From NCBI GenBank assembly GCA_015039315.1, contig WIDE01000034.1, forward strand, positions 56,215 through 120,214: a stretch of 64,000 bases of DNA. Reading direction: 5' to 3'. Below are positions 55,965-64,000 of the stretch, in pieces. This DNA comes from Clavulina sp. PMI_390. Its lineage: Eukaryota; Basidiomycota; Agaricomycetes; Cantharellales; Hydnaceae. Every line of letters begins with the position of its first letter. Positions within the stretch are counted from its first letter, which is position 1. Made by a program: the position numbers and the translations under genes. The notes below the pieces were generated by a model. The model was not told the DNA's origin, ran no database searches, and saw only the letters and a list, made by a program, of their open reading frames with translations.

Positions 55965-57104
55965 TTAGTACGTGATAGTGATCTCGGCATTGGTCGCGCC
56001 CTGGGTGTTCACGGTGGTGGTGACGCCATCAGTGCTGGAGCTGACGGTGCTCCATGTGACGCTGGGAGTGCCCGAGGTTGTGGTGATATCGATGGCAGAG
56101 AACACAGTCGAGCCGGTGGGGAAGTCACTTGTGCTGACAACGCCGTACACCTCGAGGGTCTCAGTAGCCCAAACGAGCTGTGCTGAACCAGTCGCGGTCA
56201 ATGAGGTGCCACTGATGTTGGTAAACGAGGTGACATAGTTGTAGGACGAGCCAGATGACGAGGTGAGGGTAATAATGCCATCGAGGGTAGCACCGGATGA
56301 GACCTTGACGGGTGAGGTGTAGTAAGTCTATAAGGCAATAGGAAAAGTCAGTAATTAGAATACAACAGATCACACGAAAACCCGAAAAACCCACCTCGCT
56401 ACCAACGAGGTACCACGACGCAACAGCGTAATACGAACCACCACCTGCAGCGCTGGGACCGTACTGGAGCACTGGCTGGAGAATGGCATCTCCAGAGGCA
56501 GGCTCGATCGAGTTGAAGGTAAAGAGGGTCTGGCCATCATTTTTGGCTGGGACGGCGGGGACCGTCCAGGTCGTCTTGAACGAGTTGATCGCGGAAGACC
56601 CGGTGTTGTACCCTTTAGCATTGGTAAATCAGATCGAGGAAATACACGGGAATAAGGGTCATTGTCGGTGGACCCTTTCAAAATCAAAAAGGAAGTGAAA
56701 CGTACAGTAAGCATAGGCAATCCAACCAGTCGCGAGGGGCTCCACGGCGTCGGAAGTAGGGGTGGCCGCCTCGCGGACCTTAGTGCCATCGTTTTGGGCG
56801 ACGTGAAGGACAGTGCCAGAAGCGTCGACGAGGTGGATCTCGCTACCGACGTGGCGAACCTCACCGCCTGGAGAAGATTTTCCGAGCCGCGAAGAGATAA
56901 TAATAGCATCGAGGCGGTTCACGTTAGTTCAATGCCAAGTAGTGCCCGTCAGTGCTGCGGAGAAGACGGTTACGTACCCTCCGGGACGGCGTGAACGTTG
57001 GTAATGGGGCGCAGGCCGTAGGGGGTCAGGACAGACTGAACAGCAGGGGCTGCAAGGGCGGGGGCCAAAAGGCTGAGGGCAGCAAGGAGGAAGGCGGCGA
57101 CCAT
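55965..57104 (-). CDS. Secreted beta-rich (concanavalin-A/eqolisin-like) protein
   Basis: Exons 57104-56978, 56867-56706, 56612-56395 and 56327-55965 give 289 residues. Signal peptide MVAAFLLAALSLLAPALAAP. Then SEIHLVDASGTVLHVAQNDG, YNTGSSAINSFKTTWTVP, GDAILQPVLQYGPSAAGGGS, YYAVASWYLVGSETYYTSPV, SSYNYVTSFTNISGTSLTA and QLVWATETLEVYGV. Fungi have many secreted proteins with this arrangement; the strand pattern recalls the eqolisin (G1 peptidase) jelly roll, but I cannot identify the catalytic Gln/Glu pair with confidence, so peptidase activity is not claimed. A minus-strand TATAAA at 57251-57256 lies about 150 nt upstream. The 110-nt first intron acceptor (CTCCAG at 56868) was chosen because nearer acceptors lead to a stop. 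Confidence 0.75.
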
Positions 57105-57250
57105 GTTCGGGATTCTGAGAGTGGGCTGAAGAAATTTGCCATTTAGTTACACTTCATTTAGTGAGTCAGAAGGAGCAGTGAACCCACCGAAGTGCGAAGA
57201 GGGACTCCAAGGAGGGGTTGGAGTGTGTCAAGGCCCCAACGACGCGACTC

Positions 57251-57256
57251 TTTATA
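57251..57256 (-). promoter_or_regulatory. TATA box of the secreted beta-rich protein gene
   Basis: TATAAA on the minus strand about 150 nt before the ATG at 57104. Confidence 0.5.
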
Positions 57257-59873
57257 CTCTCCAAGCTGCGCAAGACTCCTGCTGCCTTGAATTGAGCGTC
57301 CGATCTCCGAAATGATTTTCATTGAGTCATACTGCTGTTCGAGTGGCGAAATAATAGCTGACTGCCGTCTTGCGCTGAGTCTAGTGCGGGAAGGTTCATG
57401 ATCGGATTGCCCGCCGAGAGATCTGAGTTGTCGGACTACAGAGTGGCGAATCGAGGGTGGAGCCGCTCATATGTCTCCGCCACCCACGAATTGCGCAAAG
57501 TGATGCAAACTCAGTGCAAGAAGCACTGGTGGTGTATCTCAGCTCGTGCCACTACTTCTGAAAAGTCGCGATCAATGTCGTTGTTTGGGGGACGGGAAGA
57601 GAGCCACATGGGTTCAGAAGCAGCTACCGGTGGTGTGGAGTTGATCGAGTATGACCATTATGTGCAAAGCCGCTTCTTGTGATAAGGGGGTGGAGCACTG
57701 CACTTACGATTGGTATGCGAGCAGGAATTTGATCGACGCGATACTGTGTTAATAAGTGTTTATAATTGTCCCAAAGGAGCTCTAGGGGTTCGAGGGGATT
57801 TGTGGCAGTAATCGCCGCGCTGTTGACTCGATTCATACAAGCAGAAAGACGCAGACAGTCAGCAACCAGGCTGGCTCGTCCCTGACGGGTAGCGCAGCAA
57901 GATTCACGCGCTAACTCGACCATTGCTACGCCCGTGGCTGCAGAAGATTGTACCTTTCATCTACATGTTTACCACAGCATCATAGGTGTGGGTTGTTGGG
58001 TTGGCGAGAAAAAGCGCCAGAAGTCAATAGCCGACAATACCGAGGGCAGGCGGGCAGAAGCGAAGGCAGTCTCGCGTGCTCTACTTCTGATTTGTTGCTG
58101 GCTTGTACAAGACCCTCTATAAATATCTCTACTATCTTGTGTCACTCTTAAGAACCTTCGTCTTCTGTCAACGCTGTTAGACATGGCTGTCAATTAACGA
58201 TCGATGTGACGAGAGCTTCTGCCCGTTCCTGCCCTGATCGATATCCCTCATACTTTATGAGATGACGCGGGAGCGTGAATTGCAACTATCTGGTCCCTTG
58301 ATTCTTCATCCTGGCTCGCGTGGTTATCTCGCCTTCTCTTGACAACTCTTCATTAATTATATTCTGCCTGTGACTTATCTGGCGGTACCGGGCGGTCCCT
58401 AAGGGTCCCTGAGCTTCTTATGTAGACATCACACCATATTCTAATTATAACACTTGCCCAGAGGAGCCAAGCTCGCTTCAGTATGATGTCGTCGTGTCTT
58501 GGCGTTTTACCCCCAAGAAAAGTAGACCCATTCCCGATGCAGGTGTTCTTCTGTACACTAGTCGATGGTGGACCCAGAAGATGCTATCGAATGAACGCTC
58601 CCAACATCCTCTGGCACAAAGATTACACTCTATCCCTCCTGGTTTGGGCTTGTTGGCGATGCGCCTGCGGCTGCGGTTCGCGTTCATCCCCGATCCATAT
58701 GGGTCCGCATGGGCTTGGGAAGCCACGGAACACACCGTTAACGAGAGCGCTTGGCTCTATATGCGCCGAATAATGACATCGGAGACTGTGGTCTTGATAT
58801 GATATGAGGATTGCGGTCTGTTGCGTGTCTAGACCTTTCGGCAAAAAGTAACCTCTCGTCATCTAAATTAGTTCTCGCATCAACCGATGTTAGACCAGTA
58901 CGCTGACTATTCTTGATATATTCGTGCCATCTTTTGGAAAAACGATATATATAATACAGCACTTCGATAATTTGCCATATTGTGTGATAGCAGTATGCCC
59001 GACCATCTCTTGAAGAGCCACAATCCTGGTTCTCCAGTCTGGGAGCTGAACAACATCTCAATAATGGTGCATCAGCTCCCTCTCAGCATTTTGCATTCAA
59101 CTTGTGACCCGAATGAAGGGATTATATTCAGTACGCTTGATGATGAGGTCTACCTTGACGTCGACTGTCGCCACCTCTGACGCTCACGAGAACATTAAGG
59201 GTATCCTCTCAATCTCCAGGACCTTGTGATTTGCTCTATCCAAAATATCCTTTGATGGCGTCAGATCTCAAAGCTGTACCTACAGATAAGCAACTATACC
59301 ACGCGATGACCGGCTCATTGCTCCAAGTCTTACCCCCCTTTCCACTCCCATACCGCAAGAAAACTTCACGTTTCCCCGCTTCACCGACTATCCCCCTCTG
59401 CCCTCTCTTCCGCCAATAATTTTAGTCTTGCTCCGTTCAATCCCTGCTGATGTTGACTGTTCAGTTGGTCGACCCCCTAGACCCACCTATGCTGCTGTGA
59501 TTCCGCGCCATTTGTCCCTTATGTCCGTACGAACGACTTCTCTCGTCAACTTGGTGAGGAGTCCGTACTTATGCCCACGTCTGCTATTATCCTAATTACC
59601 ATAGTAAGTTTATCCAAGCACTCGCGTTTGAAAGTCTTGCTTTACATTTTTACTAACCCATCGCGGGAAATTCCTGGTTCAGTCTCCCGAAAAGCGGACG
59701 AGGTGATATAGAGGCAGCAAATATTTACTCTCTTTTCCTATAAAACAGGCTGTAAATGAAAGTGGAACATCAGTGAGCGGACTCTTGATCTGAAACCTAA
59801 GGCTACCGACAAGGGTGGCTACACATTAAAGCCTGTTTGAAGTTTTACTGACTGTCTATTCATATGGATACCG

Positions 59874-59876
<3 letters not shown>

Positions 59877-59904
<28 letters not shown>
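59877..59904. repeat. (CT)14 microsatellite
   Basis: Twenty-eight bases of alternating C and T in the intergenic region, 7 bp before an ATG with F-box-like coding. It could act as a pyrimidine-rich promoter tract or be neutral. Confidence 0.95.
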
Positions 59905-59906
<2 letters not shown>

Positions 59907-60432
59907 TCCTATGGAAGTCTTACCTCCAGCTGTTTTCAGCCATCTGCTTCGTTTCATCACTCACACGCCAATATCAGAAGTTACTGTAAGCTAGGCTCTA
60001 TTGCGATGGTTCCTAATGCCCCAAAGGTATTCAGGCGTCAGAGTCGCATATCTAACTTTCTTCACTGAATCACTGGTCACTAAGCGTATGATCAGCCTTA
60101 CGACGCCGATGGCACCGGCATCTGCAATCTATGAGATAAGATCAAGAGCCAGGGGATACCACATCCCATCGCGAGAGCTCCTCTGACGATTAACAATACC
60201 AGCCTTGGTAAATCTCGTCGGGGACTTGAATCAGTGTAGATGTTCACATACGGTTTAGTAAATGTAAGGGATGAGGCTCGGATAGACTGGTCGAAGCAAC
60301 TGTATAAATTTAATATTCTGATTAGGAGGTTGATGCAGGCACTAGATTTCAGGGTTTCTCTCCAAACTCATCAACTCCTCCAAGCAGATGGTGAAATCCA
60401 TATTTCTTCTCGCAACGCCATGATTGCTATCG

Positions 60433-61481
60433 TTAATAACACACGCACTGCTCATAGTCGGACGAGGCCGCGGATGGGCACGCGACTTGAGTGTATGAGA
60501 CAACAGGGTTGTCTGAAATGCATTCAGACATTGCGTGAGAAAATGAAGAAAGAGATTGGTCTCCGCTGGGAAGAGGAAAAAAATATTTGACTCACCCCAT
60601 ACTCCACCAACAAGCCCTTCGGACATGACTGTTCACCATTCAAAGGATTTAGCTTGTTCACTCCAGCCATGATATCCAAACCACTTACTGTCAAAGTGAG
60701 CTCCATATCCATACTCGTTCACACCGCCCACGACAGGGCACCATTGAGCGTTTCCGTTGTTAGGGCATAACTAAGTCATCCGATCAGTTGAGCAAGAGCC
60801 GTGTGCGGTAGCATATGATAGAACACATACGTTCGTAACCATAACCGTGATTGTCTCTCCAGATCCCGCACCAGTGCCACACGTCGAGCACGCAGAGTAG
60901 CCTTGATTAGTGAGCTAGTTAAGATGAATATGAATGTGAAGAAGGCGCCAGAACTTAGTAAAGGAGGTGGAGAACGCAAAATAAAAATAAAAATAAAAAT
61001 AAAGTAAGACCTCGTAGCAAGTGCCACATCCAGCCCCACACCAAGTCGAGCCACCAGTGTCGAAAAGCGCCTGAGAGCCTCTACGTTCGAAGGATAAATA
61101 AGGAGCAAAAGCTAGGATAAAATATGAAAAACGTACGCGGCAGTATAAACTCCTGAGGAGATCCCTAGTTGCCAGCTGAATGGCCCGGATGAAGTACCAC
61201 AGCCGCATGCACCTGTCATAATAAAAGCGCCGCATTCGTGCAGGAGTGAAGATGTGGAGAGATAACCGTGTATTAGAATCTACCGTAGTGACCGCCCCTC
61301 TCAGGCTTTAGAGCATACCTTCTTGGCCATCATAGTACCTCTGCAAAGAAGAAATGCAAGGACAATGTTTCAGTGAAATGCGTTCGAGCAGCTTCCCGAA
61401 ACATACAGTTGTTGTAGCAAGGGCTGCCAGGGCTGGACTGGCGATAGAAGCAATACCAAACAGAGTATACAAGAACTTCAT
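60433..61481 (-). CDS. Secreted endoglucanase V-like (GH45/expansin-type) protein, copy 1
   Basis: Eight exons: 61481-61407, 61340-61319, 61212-61137, 61080-61011, 60914-60831, 60770-60689, 60628-60596, 60512-60433, giving 173 residues. Signal peptide MKFLYTLFGIASIASPALA. The mature part is one double-psi beta-barrel domain: TRYYDGQEGACGCGTSSGPF, GSQALFDTGGSTWCGAGCGT, CYELTNQGYSACSTCGTGAG, VMVTNLCPNNGNAQWCP and YGYGAHFDIMSEGLVGGVWG, ending DYEQCVCY. Both Asp positions used by GH45 enzymes (RYYD and HFD) are present, with many Cys for disulphides. It may cut or loosen cellulose or other beta-glucan; activity is unproven for such short forms. The 60-nt sixth intron starts GTAAGT inside HFD|I. 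Confidence 0.87.
60981..61004. repeat. ATAAAA hexamer repeat in an intron of EGV-like copy 1
   Basis: Four near-perfect copies of ATAAAA on the + strand inside the intron between exons 4 and 5. Confidence 0.85.
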
Positions 61482-63802
61482 TTTGGAGAAGCTGTGGACT
61501 GCAGGCCAACCACCCTTCAACGTGCTCCCTCTTATGGGCTCTCGGAGAAGGTTTGGGGATTGTTCGCCGAAATAGTGACGCCACACGGACGTCAGTCTTG
61601 GAGCGGTTCGGGTTAGTATGCAAGGTCACCAATATCTGTCAAGTCGCATCAATGTTTTGTGCTTCGAAGACCTCGGCTATCTATTTTCAGCACACGGCGG
61701 GACCGCGAGACCGCCAGCGTGACGACTGATCAATGATTTTCAAGCACGATTCATGTGCGAGAGGGTCACGAGAGATGCGACAGTGGTGAGAGACTCACTG
61801 ACGAAAGTTGTCTCAGCGGAGAATGACTTTCGTGGACTGCAAATCTCCCCTCGGATTACTGAAACTGCTGCGGAGCGAGATCATTAAGAGGAGGAATCTC
61901 AGGGAGTAATTTCGGCCAAAGGCAAGCGCCACCAACAAGGGAATGGGCGGTCCACGGTCTGCTGTTGAATATATTGTGTGGAGAAGCTTCTCTTTCGGCT
62001 AGGCTGTTTGGACTGAGAGATCGTGTTTGGAGAGTGTTCATGCAAGCATGTGATGTCGAACCGCTACATTTCGACAGCAGCGTTAAGGAGTTGTCAGGGT
62101 CTGGAACGTTGGTTACTCACGCAATTTCCCTCCGTCATCTGAAGACTACCGTAGGAAACATTGACCTGCAGCGAGGTTTTACATGAGAATATTGCCTTCC
62201 AGCCTTATAATAAGGAGCATTAGCATCAAGACCCGCACAACACGATTCCAAAAGGGCAATATTCTCACCGCTTTCTGTCTGTGTTTCCAAGGTGGCTAGT
62301 CTTACGTACTGCGTCAAAAGCGTGGGACGACCCCGATATATCAGGCGCCGGATCCAAGAGAGGCCGCTTACAGATAATATTCGGAAGATTGGCGAGATAT
62401 CATGTGGTTGAAAGGTGATTCTTGTGGGGCCATGTTTCATCGTGCTGACTGTTGTTCGGTTGTGAGATGAATCACTGGCTTTACATCGGAGAAACCTAGC
62501 GCTTGCCCCACAGGAGACCTATAATTATCTTATTCCGCTAGGAACCTCGACCAAGGACGCCTAGAGAGGCTTTGTGAGGCGGAGAAGCAGATGTGACGAT
62601 AAGCAGCAACATACAAATGTGGGAACTGCCGCGGTCGCTCCACGGCCCTGCTCCCAAGCTTTCTTTCTCTTCTAAAATTCAAGACATAATTATGCATTAT
62701 TTATCATTCAACAGGCAGCCTTGCAGGTGGATCAATCGAGGCGTTGAACTCATTAGCATGTTCGATCCTTTGTCCGCCAGGTGTTCTGATTCCCCGACTA
62801 TTTCCCTTATCTCAACCTGGAACTCTGATGGAGACGCTTCTTTTCTGCCGGAGCCTTTTGGGGTGCAAGTTTGGCGTGGACATTGATTAATCAATGAGTG
62901 GCATATATCGATGGTTACTAACAATACACTTGAACATCAAGGTAGTATCACATAATCAAAGATGTACCTTCACTTGTGACACACCCACATCCGAGGATGT
63001 AGGTGAGCCAGAGTTCAAAGTAATAACGCATTCACCCATGGCTTTTCTACATGCTACGCGGTCGATCTGACGATCGTAGTATTTATTCTTACCGAAAATA
63101 CCAATTCCTTGCCGCCTTTGCGTTGATGAAGATGTGCCGGCTGTGATATTCGACAGCCCGAGTAATGTCTTGGTAGTGATCGTGGCAAAGTGTTATTTTG
63201 CAGTCTCATCACATTGGGCCGACAAGATGCAGATAAGCGTGCGAGTGATGACCTCATGCCGGGCTCATGATTTCTGGATCTGAAATGGGGGGTGCAAGCG
63301 GGGAGGGTATGGGTCAAGAAAATCATCATCAATAACGCGAGAATGAACCGTCACACGATAAGGCCCTAAACTGGCTTGTGGAATCGAAAGTGTGTGCATG
63401 TGTCGGGGAGTGGAGAAGCCGAATGGTGATTTTCCTTCCCGCGCCGGCGTGGGAGAAATAGATGAATGACGCGCCTCCGCCGCCTGCTCGCGGCCAAAAT
63501 AGTCGCAATTACAAGACCAAAGGATCTCTGCTGAGGTGTGAGATCGCAATTTATGCTCAGTCTCAGCATATTTCCGGAGTACCATTCCATCGGATTGTAA
63601 TTTGAGAACATTTTTGAACATATCTATGACCAGGATGATGTACTGGGTACAAGTCGAAATTTACAAAGGGAAAAGCATCATCATGATCAGTAACTAGGCA
63701 CATTCCAGGACGGTTGTAGAGCTTTCAACGTCATCCATCAAGTTGTCCATGAAACCGCTCGATTTTGATATCCTGCTCCCCACCCAATGGCCCAGTATAT
63801 CT
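61482..63802. other. Intergenic stretch with no recognised gene
   Basis: About 2.3 kb between the two EGV-like genes. A minus-strand frame of 101 codons (62440-62135, starting MKHGPTRITFQPHDISPIFR) and another at 62041-61856 might be exons of an unknown gene, but no domain or clean splice chain was found. The promoter of EGV-like copy 1 must lie at the left end. Confidence 0.4.
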
Positions 63803-64000
63803 TTAAGAGCACACGCACTGGTCCCAGTCTGAAACTGCGGCAGATGGGCATGCAACCTCTGTGTATGAGACAACAGGATTGTCTACAGCAGACCACGGCC
63901 ATAAAACAAACATTGAGCGTTAATATCGGATTTTGAACGAGGGAGAGCTTACCCCAGACTCCGCCGACAAGCCCTGTGGACATGACTATTGGGAGTTGAT
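63803..64000 (-). CDS. Secreted endoglucanase V-like protein, copy 2 (last exons only, cut by window end)
   Basis: Only the two last exons are visible: 63985-63953, encoding (I)MSTGLVGGVWG, and 63882-63803, encoding DNPVVSYTEVACPSAAVSDW then DQCVCS and the stop. Lengths (33 and 80 nt), phases and sequence match the last two exons of copy 1, so this is a tandem paralogue in the same orientation about 2.3 kb upstream. The bases 63986-64000 are the end of the preceding intron. The catalytic HFD segment and signal peptide lie outside the window. Role as for copy 1. Confidence 0.85.

Larger units (their letters stand above)
57105..60432. other. Long intergenic stretch with no recognised gene
   Basis: About 3.3 kb. 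It holds the promoter of the secreted beta-rich protein at its left end. Short open frames at 57398-57682, 57624-57923, 58483-58802 and 58980-59419 show no domain. At 59911 a frame begins MEVLPPAVFSHLLRFITHTP before a GTAAGC donor and resembles an F-box first exon, but I could not find a convincing continuation. A CT microsatellite lies just before it. Confidence 0.45.

Noticed and set aside
59911..59990. F-box gene starting at MEVLPPAVFSHLLRFITHTP
   Set aside because: Only one short candidate exon; downstream sequence gives no continuing F-box or Leu-rich pattern, so it is described only as part of the intergenic region.

Overview
The window looks like nuclear DNA of a filamentous fungus, most likely a basidiomycete of the Agaricomycetes; a plant-associated Rhizoctonia/Ceratobasidium-like species would fit, but that is inference. 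Genes are dense, lie on both strands and are cut by many 50-110 nt GT-AG introns. They include fungal families: a C-5 sterol desaturase, a DUF6534-like seven-helix family and F-box proteins. I rebuilt the exon structures by hand from splice signals, codon phase and comparison between paralogues. No rRNA, CRISPR array, complete transposon or confident tRNA was seen. One run of Ns (47435-47648) marks an assembly gap.

Layout. 1-6.6 kb: the 5' part of an F-box gene, a divergent pair of old yellow enzyme (OYE) paralogues, and ERG3. 6.6-9.5 kb: no gene recognised. 9.5-11.4 kb: indoleamine 2,3-dioxygenase. 13.3-19.2 kb: four tandem copies of a GST-like (failed-axon-connections/metaxin type) gene, the last of which carries a nonsense codon. 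20.8-29.3 kb: two secreted GH127-type beta-L-arabinofuranosidase genes flanking an F-box gene. 30.2-31.7 kb: a short-chain dehydrogenase. 33.2-40 kb: a His/Gly/Asn-rich secreted protein, a conserved protein of unknown function with a 78-bp tandem duplication in its first intron, and ARPC5 head to head with an F-box gene. 40-52 kb: two NAD(P)-binding reductase-like paralogues interleaved with three seven-helix membrane protein paralogues; the N gap lies in an intron of the middle one. 52.7-57.1 kb: a second short-chain dehydrogenase, an acetoacetate-decarboxylase-like gene and a secreted beta-rich protein. 60.4-64 kb: two small secreted endoglucanase-V-like genes, the second cut by the window end.

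The main theme is local gene duplication: OYE x2, GST-like x4, GH127 x2, SDR x2, NAD(P)-binding x2, seven-helix x3, EGV-like x2. The secreted enzymes (GH127, EGV-like) suggest attack on plant cell-wall polymers. OYE, GST-like, SDR and NAD(P)-binding proteins suggest redox handling or detoxification of small molecules. ERG3 and ARPC5 are housekeeping. I see no convincing evidence that these genes form one pathway. The most notable observations are: both OYEs have Asp where the classical catalytic Tyr sits; one GST copy has a single stop codon in an otherwise intact gene; and the N gap is flanked by identical 49-bp sequences, so it is probably an assembly artefact.
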